From NCBI RefSeq assembly GCF_900961225.1, contig NZ_CAAHFN010000109.1, positions 62,001 to 126,000 on the forward strand: a stretch of DNA of 64,000 nt, read 5' to 3'. The notes under the pieces were generated by a model. It saw only the letters and a list, made by a program, of their open reading frames with translations, made no database searches and had not been told where the DNA came from. Shown here in pieces: positions 7,696-16,461 of the stretch. The translations under genes and the position numbers were made by a program. This DNA comes from Modicisalibacter radicis (lineage in GTDB: Bacteria; Pseudomonadota; Gammaproteobacteria; Pseudomonadales; Halomonadaceae). How positions within the stretch are numbered: position 1 is the stretch's first letter; each line of letters opens with the position of its first letter.

Positions 7696-8469
7696 CTAGA
7701 AGTTCGGCGCGCGCTTCTCCAGAAAGGCGCCCATGCCCTCGCGCTGCTCGGTGCCGGCGAAGCCCAGTGCGAACAGGCTGGTTTCCAGCGCCAGCGCGCT
7801 GTCCAGAGGCTGGTCCTGACCGGCGTGGATGGCCTGCTTGGCGGCGCGGATCGCCTGCGGGCCGTTGGCGCCCAGTTGCCGGGTCAGTTCCTCGGCCAGC
7901 GTCTCGAGTTCCGCCTGCGGCACCACCCGGTTGACCAGTCCGACGCGCAGCGCCTCCCGGGCGTCGATCTTGCGGCCGGTGGTGATCAGGTCGAGCGCCA
8001 TCGCCGGGCCGATACGCCGCGGCAGCCGCTGGGTGCCGCCGAAGCCGGGGATCACCCCGAGCAGCACCTCGGGCTGACCGAACAGCGCGTTGTCGCTGGC
8101 CACCGCCCAGTCGCAGGCCAGCGCCAGTTCGCAGCCGCCGCCCAGGCAGAAGCCGTTGACCAGGGCGACGACCGGCACCGGCAGGTTCTCGAGGCGCTTG
8201 AAGGTCGCCAGCGCCTGGGCCGCGAACCGGCGTGCTTCCTCGGGGGTCTTGTCGCGCATCTCGGCGATGTCCGCACCGGCGACGAAGGACTTTTCGCCGG
8301 CGCCGGTGATCAGCACCGCACGCAGGTCGTCGCGCGCGGCCAGCTCGTCGAGCGCCCGCTCGAGTTCGCCGAGCAGTTCGCTGTTCAGCGCGTTCAGCGC
8401 CTTGGGTCGATTCAGCGTCAGCCGGGCGACGCCGGCGCCCTCGGTGAGAGTAACCAATGCCTCGCTCAT
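7696..8469 (-). CDS. Enoyl-CoA hydratase (crotonase family)
   Basis: The 257-residue enzyme adds water to 2-enoyl-CoA in beta-oxidation-type pathways. AGADIAEM (oxyanion hole) and both catalytic Glu residues are present: LGGGCELALACD, and PEVLLGVIPGFGGTQRLPR about 20 residues later. Having both supports a true hydratase. An upstream extension is open, but the ATG at 8467-8469 has a GGAGGA site and gives normal length. No partner fatty-acid gene lies next to it. Confidence 0.9.
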   Translation of the reverse strand: MSEALVTLTEGAGVARLTLNRPKALNALNSELLGELERALDELAARDDLRAVLITGAGEKSFVAGADIAEMRDKTPEEARRFAAQALATFKRLENLPVPVVALVNGFCLGGGCELALACDWAVASDNALFGQPEVLLGVIPGFGGTQRLPRRIGPAMALDLITTGRKIDAREALRVGLVNRVVPQAELETLAEELTRQLGANGPQAIRAAKQAIHAGQDQPLDSALALETSLFALGFAGTEQREGMGAFLEKRAPNF

Positions 8470-8545
8470 GCTCTCCTCCACGGTCGGGATATCCAGGCCC
8501 AGCATACACGCGCCGAGACGCTCCCGACATTGCACCATCGGCGGC

Positions 8546-9922
8546 CTACCGGGCGTCGCTGGACGCCTCGGCTTCGGCCCGCCGCACCGGCTGCGGCGTC
8601 TCGTCCGGCGGCGGCGGGCCGACCAGCGGCTCGGCGACATCCACCTCGGGCACCGCCTGGGACAGGTCCTCGGCGTGCTCGTGCTCGATCGCCCCCTGCA
8701 CCAGCGCGTCGGTCACGTTGAGCTCGGCGCCCACCACCGTCTGCGGCGGATTGGGCGTGAACGGCGCCACCGGCAGCGGCGCGGGACGACGGCTGCGCCG
8801 CCAGGTGAAGAACAGCGCCAGCGCCGCGCCCAGCGCGGCCAACGCCCAGAACAGCCCGGCGTCGCCGAGGGTTGCCATGACCGGCGTGATCAACGGCGGG
8901 CTGAGCGTCGAACCGACGGCGTTGATCAGCAGCAGCCCCTGGCTCATGCGCACCAGCGCGCCGGCCGGCGCACGGTCGGCGGCATGGCTCACCGCCACCG
9001 GATAGAGCGCGAATACCCCGCCGCCGAGCAGGAACAGCACGCCGGCCAGCAGCCAGGGCCGGCCGGCCAGCGACAGCGCACCCAGTGACAGCGCCAGGCT
9101 GGCGATGCCGATCAGGATCAGCACCAGCTGGCGGTCATGGCGGTCGGACCAGCGGCCGATGGGGTATTGCAGCAGCATGCCGCCGAGCACCATCACCGCC
9201 ATCATCTGGCCGATGTGCTGAACGCTGAATCCGCTGCGCTGCAGATAGAGCGGCATCAGCGAGTAGAGCGCGGCAACCGCCAGCCCCGAGCCGAAGCAGC
9301 CCATCACCCCGGTCGGCGTGAGCATGATCAGGCGCAGCGGCGGCAGCGGCTCGGCGTGCTCGAGCAGCGGCGAGACCCGTGGAATCATTGCCATCGGCAG
9401 CACCGACAGCGACGCCAGCAGCCCGATCACCATGAACGGTACCTGCGCGCCGGCGGCATCGGTCACGCCCAGCAGCAGTTGGCCGATCACCCCCGCGGCA
9501 TACAGCGAGATCATGTACAGCGCCAGCAGCCGACCGCGCACCCGGGTGTCGGATGCGGTCAGCAGCCAGCTCTCGATGACCAGATACACGCCCACCGTCG
9601 CCCAGCCGCCGATCAGGCGCAGCACGAACCACGACCAGGGATTCAGCCACAGCCCGGCGAGCAGCACGGTCACCGCCACCAGCGAGGCGAAACAGGCGTA
9701 GGCGCGAATGTGGCCGATGCGCAGCAACAGCCGGTCGTTGAATAGCGCGCCGATCGCCAGGCCGATGAAATAGGCCGACGAGACCCAGCCGATCACCACC
9801 GCCGAGGTGCCGGCGGCATCCAGCCGCAGAGTGATCAGCGTTGCCAGAAAGCCGTTGCCGATCCCCAGGATGAAAAGACCCAACAGGGGAGCCAGGGCCA
9901 TGGCCAGCAGTTGCCGCGACAT
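8546..9922 (-). CDS. MFS transporter, YcaD-like
   Basis: The 458-residue inner-membrane protein has about 12 hydrophobic segments in two halves. GWVSSAYFIGLAIGALFNDRLLLRIGHIR is the loop 2-3 region of the major facilitator superfamily; QYPIGRWSDRHDRQ is the matching loop in the second half. The pattern is closest to the YcaD/quinolone-like subgroup. A hydrophilic C-terminal tail of about 70 residues, rich in Glu, Pro and Ala, is unusual. The substrate cannot be told from sequence. The ATG at 9920-9922 precedes MSRQLLAMALAPLLG; an 8-residue longer form is possible. Confidence 0.85.
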   Translation of the reverse strand: MSRQLLAMALAPLLGLFILGIGNGFLATLITLRLDAAGTSAVVIGWVSSAYFIGLAIGALFNDRLLLRIGHIRAYACFASLVAVTVLLAGLWLNPWSWFVLRLIGGWATVGVYLVIESWLLTASDTRVRGRLLALYMISLYAAGVIGQLLLGVTDAAGAQVPFMVIGLLASLSVLPMAMIPRVSPLLEHAEPLPPLRLIMLTPTGVMGCFGSGLAVAALYSLMPLYLQRSGFSVQHIGQMMAVMVLGGMLLQYPIGRWSDRHDRQLVLILIGIASLALSLGALSLAGRPWLLAGVLFLLGGGVFALYPVAVSHAADRAPAGALVRMSQGLLLINAVGSTLSPPLITPVMATLGDAGLFWALAALGAALALFFTWRRSRRPAPLPVAPFTPNPPQTVVGAELNVTDALVQGAIEHEHAEDLSQAVPEVDVAEPLVGPPPPDETPQPVRRAEAEASSDAR

Positions 9923-10256
9923 GCAGGAAGTGCCTCGTGTCATCATTCGGGCAGGACGCCCACGGGAACCGGCGAACGCGGGTCAGGATTTCGCCGGCGA
10001 CTATACGCCGGCCGGCCGGCACCACAAAGCGAATTTCAGCAGTCTGGATCAAGAAAATCGCTGCATAATTTCCGCTTATGCGGACACCCGGTTTGGCGTC
10101 ATTCGGTGTTTGCCGCAGGCGGCCCACGAGCGGGGCTTGCGAGACACGGGGGGACGGGGCAGGATGAGAACGATTAGCGTATCCTGAAGGACGATAACAG
10201 CCATGCACGGGCTAGCTGCAACGCTCCCGTGCCGATTGCCCACGGGGGACATCACC
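9923..10256. other. Gene-free divergent promoter region
   Basis: No credible gene was found in this 334-base stretch between the MFS gene and the VOC gene, which point away from each other. It contains a locally AT-rich part (10030-10085) and a G-rich part near 10150, but no promoter that could be named with confidence. Confidence 0.5.
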
Positions 10257-10655
10257 ATGCTAGCGGGCCTGGATCATCTGGTCGTCGTCGTCACCGACAT
10301 ACCCCGCGCCGTGGATTTCTACACCCGGGTGCTGGGGCTGGAGGCACGTTACCGCGATGCCGAGCGCGTCGACCTGGTGCTCGGCGACATCGCCCTGCGC
10401 CTGCACCCGGTCGACACCACCATCGTGCCGCGCGCCGGCTGCCCGATGCCCGGCAGCCTGGATATCTGTTTTCGCAGCCTGCTGCCGCTCAGCGAGGTCC
10501 AGGCGCACCTGGAAGCCCTGGCGGTCCAGGTCGAGACCGGACCGGTCGCCCGCCAGGGCGCCGGCGGGCCGATCGTCTCGCTGTACCTGCGCGATCCCGA
10601 CAACAACCTGATCGAACTCTGCCGCCCCGACCGTCAACCCATGGAGGTTTCATGA
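10257..10655 (+). CDS. VOC family (glyoxalase/bleomycin-resistance fold) protein
   Basis: The 132-residue protein shows the paired beta-alpha-beta-beta-beta module: LDHLVVVVTDIPRAVDFYTRVLGLEARY at the start and SLYLRDPDNNLIELC near the end. His7 and Glu in NLIEL are the expected metal ligands. The reaction is unknown; related proteins include virulence-type dioxygenase-like and fosfomycin-like members. The ATG at 10257 follows a GGGGGA site. The stop overlaps the next gene (ATGA at 10652-10655). Confidence 0.85.
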   Translation: MLAGLDHLVVVVTDIPRAVDFYTRVLGLEARYRDAERVDLVLGDIALRLHPVDTTIVPRAGCPMPGSLDICFRSLLPLSEVQAHLEALAVQVETGPVARQGAGGPIVSLYLRDPDNNLIELCRPDRQPMEVS

Positions 10656-11014
10656 CCGAGCAACCCGTCACTAACGAATCACCCCAATCCACCGACACCA
10701 CCATCGCCACGGTGGTCTATGCGCTAATGCTGGCCGGCTTCGTGGTCGGGGTCACCCCGATCGTCGGGGTGATCATCGCCTACGTCTACCGCGGCAAGGG
10801 GCCCGACTGGCTCGACGAACACTACCGTTACCAGATCCGTACCTTCTGGATCAGCCTGCTCTATGGCATCGTCGCCCTGGTGCTGTCGCTGATCGGCATT
10901 GGCCTGCTGCTGCTGATCGCCCTGGCGGTATGGGTGATCGTGCGCTGCGTGAAAGGCTTCAAGGGCCTGCAGGAGAAACGCGCGCCGAGCAACGTCGATA
11001 CCTGGCTGTGGTAA
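10652..11014 (+). CDS. Small membrane protein with DUF4870-like features
   Basis: The 120-residue protein has three hydrophobic segments (about residues 19-43, 65-85 and 80-98 in merged form) and a YVYRGKGPDWLDEHYRYQIRTFW stretch typical of small Halomonas and Pseudomonas membrane proteins. The function is unknown. It overlaps the VOC gene by 4 bases, so the two are translated together. Confidence 0.8.
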   Translation: MTEQPVTNESPQSTDTTIATVVYALMLAGFVVGVTPIVGVIIAYVYRGKGPDWLDEHYRYQIRTFWISLLYGIVALVLSLIGIGLLLLIALAVWVIVRCVKGFKGLQEKRAPSNVDTWLW

Positions 11015-11032
11015 GGACGAACGCACGCAAGG

Positions 11033-11061
11033 CTGAAGGTGGGTGGCCTTGTCGCTATAAT
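11033..11061 (+). promoter_or_regulatory. Candidate promoter for the acyltransferase gene
   Basis: A perfect TATAAT lies at 11056-11061. A weak -35 match, CTGAAG at 11033-11038, sits 17 bases upstream. Transcription would start about 11068, ahead of the ATG at 11093, and this argues against the in-frame ATG at 11060 as the start. Confidence 0.4.
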
Positions 11062-11092
11062 GCCCTCCCCAGTGCCCAAGCAGCCACGATCG

Positions 11093-12037
11093 ATGAGTGA
11101 ACCACCCCGTTCCAAACCGCTCCAGGCCAAGGCCATCGCCACCGTTTGGCGGCTGCTGTCACGTTGCTCGCCCGCCTTGCTGTGGCGTATGGCCCGTGGT
11201 CTCGGGCCGCTGGTTCATCGCCTCAGCGCCCGCGAGCGCAAGGTGACCGACATCAACCTGCGCGAGGTCTATCCGCAGTTCGACGAAACGCGCCGCACCC
11301 GGCTGGCCCGCGACAGTATCCGCCACTCCACCGCGACGATGCTCGAACTGGGCTTCGCCTGGATGGCCGCGCCGGCCCGGGTCGAGGCCTCGATCCAGGC
11401 CGTGCACGGCCGCGAACTGCTCGACGACGCGCGCGCCGAGGGCCGCGGAGTGATCGTGCTGGCGCCGCACTTCGGCAACTGGGAGGTCCTCAACTTCTGG
11501 CTGTCGGGGCACTTCCCGTTCACCGCGATGTACGAGCCGCCCAAGATCGCCGAGCTCGACCCGCTGATCCGCCAGGGGCGCGAGCGCATGGGCGCGGCCC
11601 TGGTCCCCACCAACTCCCGCGGCGTCGCGGCACTGCTCAAGGCGCTCAAGCGCAGCGAGGCGGTCGGCATCCTGCCCGACCAGGAACCCGCCTGGCGGGG
11701 CGGCGTGTTTGCCGATTTCTTCCACCGGCCTGCCTATACCGGCACGCTGCTGCCCAAGCTGGTGGCGCGGACCCAGGCCCGGGTGGTCACCGGCGTGGCC
11801 CGCCGCCGGCTGGGCGGCGAAGGCCGGGCGCAGGGCTTCGAGATCCACTTCCTCGCCGCCGACGAGCGCGTCTACGATCCCGACGAGGCGATCGCCGCGC
11901 GCGGCGTCAATGCCAGCGTCGAGGCGGCAATCGCGCTGGATCCGGCGCAGTACCAGTGGGAATACAAGCGCTACCGCAAGACCCCCGAAGAGCAGCAGCA
12001 GCGCAGCGACTACCGCCGCTACCGGCTCTATCGCTGA
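11093..12037 (+). CDS. Lipid A-type lysophospholipid acyltransferase, LpxL/HtrB family
   Basis: The 314-residue inner-membrane enzyme carries the catalytic HX4E motif as APHFGNWE near residue 124. GILPDQEPAWRGGVFADFFHRPAYT near residue 200 is the second conserved block. Family members add a secondary acyl chain to lipid A on the cytoplasmic face. The C-terminus EYKRYRKTPEEQQQ is the usual LpxL/LpxM ending. The start at 11093 is chosen because a TATAAT sequence overlaps the longer start. Confidence 0.9.
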   Translation: MSEPPRSKPLQAKAIATVWRLLSRCSPALLWRMARGLGPLVHRLSARERKVTDINLREVYPQFDETRRTRLARDSIRHSTATMLELGFAWMAAPARVEASIQAVHGRELLDDARAEGRGVIVLAPHFGNWEVLNFWLSGHFPFTAMYEPPKIAELDPLIRQGRERMGAALVPTNSRGVAALLKALKRSEAVGILPDQEPAWRGGVFADFFHRPAYTGTLLPKLVARTQARVVTGVARRRLGGEGRAQGFEIHFLAADERVYDPDEAIAARGVNASVEAAIALDPAQYQWEYKRYRKTPEEQQQRSDYRRYRLYR

Positions 12038-12082
12038 TAGCCGTTTCGCGCCGCTCTGCAGGCAGCACCGGCGGCTATCCGG

Positions 12083-12220
12083 CGACGCGCCTTCTCGCTG
12101 GACGATCTCAACGGCCGCCTGGTCGAGGCCGCGGCCCGCGCCATCGAGCAGGGCGCACTCGATAACGCCGGCTTGAACGAGCTGGCCGCCGCGTCATCGA
12201 AGCGCAATGAAAGCGACGCT
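12083..12220 (+). other. Short coding-like stretch, possible gene remnant
   Basis: Between the acyltransferase stop and the Rieske gene's stop, one plus-strand frame reads RRAFSLDDLNGRLVEAAARA and then IEQGALDNAGLNELAAASSK, with good helix-like composition and no stop. It has no start codon or ribosome binding site. It may be the tail of a lost gene or chance. The family was not recognised. Confidence 0.25.
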
Positions 12221-13232
12221 ATAGCCTCACTTCGACGGCCGGATCGCTGCCGGGCTCCAGTGCCTCTCCCTTCCACAGACGATGCAAGCGGGTCTTGAGA
12301 ATGTCACCGGGCCCCGAGATGAAGGCAGGACGGCCGAAGTGCGTCATGACCTCGTGCTGGCGTTCGAGAGCACGCCGGTCCTGCGAGACCACCGGCGCCA
12401 GGAACAGGCGTATGGCCGCCTGCTTGAGCCAGCCGGGCACGGTGCCGCTGGGCGTCGAAAAGCGCGCGAAGGGCATGAAGCTCCCTTCGGTGACCGGCGT
12501 GAAGATGGCGGTGACGCACAGGGTGAGGCTGGACTCGCCTTCCCAGCGGGCCTGCACGGTGGTGGGCGGATAATAACGGGAAACACTGCGTGAACGAGTG
12601 CGCTCCAGGAAGCGCGACATCATGCCCAGGTCGGGGGCAGTCTGTTCGATCGCCATTTCGATCCCGTCACCGTGGCTGGTCACGATCAAGGACACCGGCA
12701 ATCGCTTGTCACGTCGACGAATGAAACCGTGATGCAGGTGGTTGGTATGAAAAGGGTCCATGACATTCTCGATCGCATCGAAGGCGCGACCGGTCCAGCA
12801 GCCCTGCTGCCACCAGAAATGGTCGAGTGCCGGATTACCGAAGTCGGGGGGCAACGGTGGCTCGGCTGGCGCCGTATCGGAGAGCGTCACGAAGATACCG
12901 CCGTGGCGCTCGACCACACGCAACGCACTGGCCTTCAAACCGTCATCGCGCGTCGTATCGACGAGACAGCCGGGGACCTCGAGGCAGGTGCCGTCGCCGG
13001 CGAAGCGCCAGCCATGGTAGGGACACTCCAGTCCACCCTTGTGCACCCGGCCTTCGGAAAGCGGGTAATTACGATGCGGACAGCGATCGACCAAGGCACC
13101 GACCCCCTGCTTGCCACGGAACAGGGCAATGGGTACATCACAGCACATCGTCTTGCGCACTCGATGGCAGGCGAGATCTTTCGACAGGGCGACCAGGTGC
13201 CAGGCATCGCGCACCGACTGGGGATAGTTCAT
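12219..13232 (-). CDS. Rieske-type ring-hydroxylating oxygenase, alpha-subunit-like
   Basis: The 337-residue protein has a Rieske [2Fe-2S] site with Cys51-x-His53-x16-Cys70-x2-His73. A mononuclear iron site follows in ENVMDPFHTNHLHHGF (Asp159-x2-His162-x4-His167). Such enzymes insert oxygen into a substrate using electrons from a reductase. No beta subunit, ferredoxin or reductase gene is adjacent, so those must come from elsewhere. It is the last gene of a six-gene overlapping set; its ATG shares one base with the ATP-grasp stop (TGATG). A role as tailoring oxygenase is inferred from context. Confidence 0.9.
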   Translation of the reverse strand: MNYPQSVRDAWHLVALSKDLACHRVRKTMCCDVPIALFRGKQGVGALVDRCPHRNYPLSEGRVHKGGLECPYHGWRFAGDGTCLEVPGCLVDTTRDDGLKASALRVVERHGGIFVTLSDTAPAEPPLPPDFGNPALDHFWWQQGCWTGRAFDAIENVMDPFHTNHLHHGFIRRRDKRLPVSLIVTSHGDGIEMAIEQTAPDLGMMSRFLERTRSRSVSRYYPPTTVQARWEGESSLTLCVTAIFTPVTEGSFMPFARFSTPSGTVPGWLKQAAIRLFLAPVVSQDRRALERQHEVMTHFGRPAFISGPGDILKTRLHRLWKGEALEPGSDPAVEVRL

Positions 13233-14395
13233 CAGGGTAATTCCTCGCCATTCCACTCGAGATCGTGTGTTGTCGCGGCATTGGTCGAGATGTTGCGCAT
13301 GACGCCTGCCAGGGTAAAGGCAGCGGCATCCACCAATGCGCCGAAAAAGGGCCGACGATCCCCCGGGCGGGAAATCGCATCATGACCGGAGACCAGGCAG
13401 CGCCACCATTGGCGTACCTTGGTATCACGCAGCGCACGGGGCAGGCCCAGCAAGAGCATCGCCGGCCCGAGATAGCAAGTCGCCGACGGCGAGGCTCCGG
13501 GGGCAGGAACGCCATCCGCCATCGCCCGGGCCAGGTCCCCCGCGCCAGCGAGCAGGTGCACGCCACTGGTGGCCCGGGGGTTGCACTCGAGCAGGAAGGG
13601 AGAACCCGCGGTATCGAACATCACGTCGCAGGCGAACTGACCATGGATGCCCGCGGAGCGCGCCAGACGTGCGGCAATGTCGCTCAGCACCCGTTCACGC
13701 TGGCTGGTCAGGGGATCGAAGGCGTAGCTTGCGCCTCCCTGCAGGCGCCACTCGGAACCGTAGGCGGCAAAGGCAACGAGCTCGCCACGACGTGCGACGG
13801 CATAAAAGCAGGCCTCTTCGCCGATGATCCGTTGCTGAGCCATCCAGGGCGCATCGGGACCGGGGGTAATCGCGGTCAACTCGCACGGGCCGGGTGCGAC
13901 CCGGGTACGGTCCCCGAATCGACCGAACCGCGGCTTGAACACCCAGTCGCGACTCGTATCCGCGAAATCCGTCAGATCCCGGACGGAGTCGATGGGGTGA
14001 GACGCCGGCACCGGCAACCCGGACGCGGCACAGTGGCGGGCGAAGGCCAACTTGTCGTGGAGCCGGCGCAGCGTCGGCAACGGCGAAGCACACAGACGCG
14101 CTTCCAGGCGGCCCTGCATGGCCGGCGCGGCAAGATAGAAAACCTCTTCACAGGTCGGCACGACCAGCTCGATGTCGAAGGTATCGACGAGTTCGACGAT
14201 GCGCTCGCGGAATGCCGCACTCTGATGCCTGGGCGCCGGATAACGATGAACACGTGCGGGGGCCCTCGACCAGCTCGCCATCCGCGCCGGTACACAGTCG
14301 GCCAGATGCGGTTCCCATCCGGCGGCGGCGAAGTCGCGAGCGAGATCGAGCGCCGCGGCGGCCCGGGCACCGGTAATCAGGACACGCCTAGGCAT
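13232..14395 (-). CDS. ATP-grasp ligase
   Basis: The 387-residue protein has the ATP-grasp layout: a Rossmann-like N-terminus RRVLITGARAAAALDLARDF, VPTCEEVFYLA near 80, the phosphate-binding Lys in DWVFKPRFGRFGDRTR (Lys154) and the metal-binding ECNPRATSGVH at residues 270-280. Such enzymes make an acyl-phosphate and join it to an amine, thiol or similar. The substrate is unknown. It overlaps the upstream ligase gene by 8 bases; a GTG at 14401 is an alternative start. It resembles carbamoyl-phosphate-synthase-like ATP-grasp proteins of biosynthetic clusters. Confidence 0.85.
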   Translation of the reverse strand: MPRRVLITGARAAAALDLARDFAAAGWEPHLADCVPARMASWSRAPARVHRYPAPRHQSAAFRERIVELVDTFDIELVVPTCEEVFYLAAPAMQGRLEARLCASPLPTLRRLHDKLAFARHCAASGLPVPASHPIDSVRDLTDFADTSRDWVFKPRFGRFGDRTRVAPGPCELTAITPGPDAPWMAQQRIIGEEACFYAVARRGELVAFAAYGSEWRLQGGASYAFDPLTSQRERVLSDIAARLARSAGIHGQFACDVMFDTAGSPFLLECNPRATSGVHLLAGAGDLARAMADGVPAPGASPSATCYLGPAMLLLGLPRALRDTKVRQWWRCLVSGHDAISRPGDRRPFFGALVDAAAFTLAGVMRNISTNAATTHDLEWNGEELP

Positions 14396-15623
14396 TGCCA
14401 CCTTTTACCTTGCGGCGCTTGGGACCGCGCCACGCGGTCAGATCCTGCATCACCACGACCGGCACCGTTCCTCCAAGCTCGCGTGTCAGCGATCGCGCGG
14501 CAAGCGTGGCGATATCGGCCGGACAGCAGGGTGACACGTGAAGCACGACGCGATCGGTATCCGCCACCGCCTGCCAGTTCGTGTCGCCTCCCAGCACAGC
14601 TTCGATCGCCGCCACCACGCGTGGGGGCGTGAACGTACGGCCCGCGTAGTACCAGATATCCGTCACGCGGCCTTGCGGCGGATGAATGACGCGTCCCGCG
14701 AAACCGCATGGGCAAGGTCGTGCATCGATCTCGAGGTAGTCGTCGCCGCGGACACGCACGATCGGCTGGCTGACCCGGCGCAGGTCGGTGATGATCGGCC
14801 GGTAGCCCGGCGTCCCCGGTACCGGCTCGAGTTCAATGATCATGACATGATCGTTCAGATGCAGGCGCCCTTCGGCGCACTCGGCGGCAATGAACCCTTC
14901 GGTCGCCTGATAGATGCCACGCGGTCTCAAGCCCAGCCTGTCGTCGACGAAGCTGCGTTCGGCCTCGCTGACCGGCTCGCTGCCACAGAACAGATGCCGC
15001 AGGGAAGGAAAGCGCGCTCCGGCCCGGGCAAAAGCAGCCAGACGATGCGGCGGTGCGATCAGGATCGTCGGATCGAATTGTCTGAGTCGTTTCAGGGACG
15101 CCTCGGTCGACTCGCCGAGCGGAACATGCGCAAAGGCGAAGCGGCGACGTCCGACGTCACTGTAGAGCGAATTGCTGGCCCGCAGGTGCAGGGCCAGCCG
15201 CTGACGCCGGAGCAGGTCGGGCGCCGGCAGTAGCCGGGCAAGAATCTGCCCGAGATAGTCGGCACGCTCCGAGGGCCGCGACAGAAACAGCCCGCGGGCG
15301 CCGCTCCCCGATCCCGTCGACCAGCCCGCCGACAATTCACCGGACGCAGCCCCCTCTTCGGCATCTTGCGCCAGGGCGCGCAATGTCGCATCGCTCATGC
15401 CCAGGCTGTTCCAGGCGCCGTAATCGCGGCGCAGGGTAGCGGTATCCGTGATCGGAAAGCCGGCCAGATCGCTTCCCGAATGGAAGGATAACGCAGGGGT
15501 ACGCGCCAGCACCGGCTGCAGGTCACGCCACAAGGCGGCTCGGCTCGCCGCCAGCTGATCGGGCGACATGCGCAGTGCCCGCCGCGTCCTCAGCCAGGAC
15601 CGGAAGACTCGATCAATCCGCAT
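14388..15623 (-). CDS. Adenylate-forming enzyme, PaaK / F390-synthetase-related
   Basis: The 411-residue protein has the P-loop STGSGSGARG at residues 102-111, YQATEGFIAAECAEGRLHLN (the A5-like motif near 255) and PIITDLRRVSQPIVRVRGDD (A7/A8 region). These are marks of the F390-synthetase-related branch of the ANL superfamily, which activate carboxylic acids with ATP as acyl-AMP. A C-terminal CPCGFAGRV zinc-type pair is also typical. It overlaps the MBL gene by 11 bases. The acid it activates is unknown. Confidence 0.85.
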   Translation of the reverse strand: MRIDRVFRSWLRTRRALRMSPDQLAASRAALWRDLQPVLARTPALSFHSGSDLAGFPITDTATLRRDYGAWNSLGMSDATLRALAQDAEEGAASGELSAGWSTGSGSGARGLFLSRPSERADYLGQILARLLPAPDLLRRQRLALHLRASNSLYSDVGRRRFAFAHVPLGESTEASLKRLRQFDPTILIAPPHRLAAFARAGARFPSLRHLFCGSEPVSEAERSFVDDRLGLRPRGIYQATEGFIAAECAEGRLHLNDHVMIIELEPVPGTPGYRPIITDLRRVSQPIVRVRGDDYLEIDARPCPCGFAGRVIHPPQGRVTDIWYYAGRTFTPPRVVAAIEAVLGGDTNWQAVADTDRVVLHVSPCCPADIATLAARSLTRELGGTVPVVVMQDLTAWRGPKRRKVKGGNA

Positions 15624-16461
15624 GACTCTCGCGAAACCTCGACGCGCTATCGGCACAGTGGGAAGGCAGAATGGTCAATTCACGATTACCCCTGTCGGCC
15701 GCGATCAGCGCCTGTAGTGTGGCGCGATAGCGCCGTGTGTTGCCGAGCAGCGCAGTGGTGACGAACGGCGGTGGCCGGCCCTCGCGTATCGACTTGCCCA
15801 GCCACACGGCATCGCCCGCGAGCAGCACCTGGTGGTCCCGGGTGGTACGCAAGGCAAGCCCCCAATGGCCGACACAATGCCCCGGCAGTTCCACGGCTAG
15901 CAGGCTTCCGTCGCCCAGAATGTCGTGCCCCGCGGTGAATGGCGCGAATCCACCGGGCAGGCGCCTGACCGGTGCTTCTTCGAAAAAGCGGGCGTTGGCA
16001 TCGACCCCACGAGGCACCAGGGCCGGTAGCAGGCCCCGCCGGACCCCGCTGAAACGGCCGGTCCGGCGCAGCCCATCGAGCCCGGCGCGCGAGCAATGGA
16101 CCGGACGCCGGGCAAGATGCCCGATTCCGGCAACGTGGTCGCCGTGAAAGTGCGAAACAATGGTTCCCGCGATGCTGTCCTCTTCGATGCCATGCTCGTC
16201 CAGCCAGGTCTTCCATTGCTGTCCCGCGCCGATATCGACGGGGGTCGCCCAGCGGTAGAGCCGTTCGGGAAACGGCGTGGTGGCTTCGATGAAGGCGCTG
16301 TCATACCCCGTATCGAACAGAAACAGGCCCCGCTCGGGATGCTCGATCACGCCGACGAGTGCCGGAAAGTCGACCGGACACAGACTCCCTCCCGAGATCG
16401 TGGCACGCTCGGGGTGACGACACGAACCGCGTTCGAGCCAGCGAAAGCCGACGCGAATCAC
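15613..16461 (-). CDS. Metallo-beta-lactamase-fold hydrolase
   Basis: The 282-residue protein has the zinc motif His104-x-His106-x-Asp108-His109 (SHFHGDH), a later His in PGHCVGHWG and Asp in LLAGDAVWLG. This is the lactonase/glyoxalase-II-like arrangement. It could cleave a thioester, lactone or similar product made by the neighbouring enzymes; that role is inferred. The start codon is GTG at 16459-16461, forming a GTGA overlap with the reductase gene stop. Confidence 0.85.
   Translation of the reverse strand: MIRVGFRWLERGSCRHPERATISGGSLCPVDFPALVGVIEHPERGLFLFDTGYDSAFIEATTPFPERLYRWATPVDIGAGQQWKTWLDEHGIEEDSIAGTIVSHFHGDHVAGIGHLARRPVHCSRAGLDGLRRTGRFSGVRRGLLPALVPRGVDANARFFEEAPVRRLPGGFAPFTAGHDILGDGSLLAVELPGHCVGHWGLALRTTRDHQVLLAGDAVWLGKSIREGRPPPFVTTALLGNTRRYRATLQALIAADRGNRELTILPSHCADSASRFRESHAD

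Noticed and set aside
11039..11092. Longer N-terminus for the LpxL-type acyltransferase (starts at 11039 or 11060)
   Set aside because: A TATAAT sequence at 11056-11061 overlaps these starts, and the family begins near the ATG at 11093.
12282..13385. Plus-strand frames opposite the Rieske gene
   Set aside because: Shadows of the Rieske and ATP-grasp genes, whose metal and ATP motifs are unmistakable.
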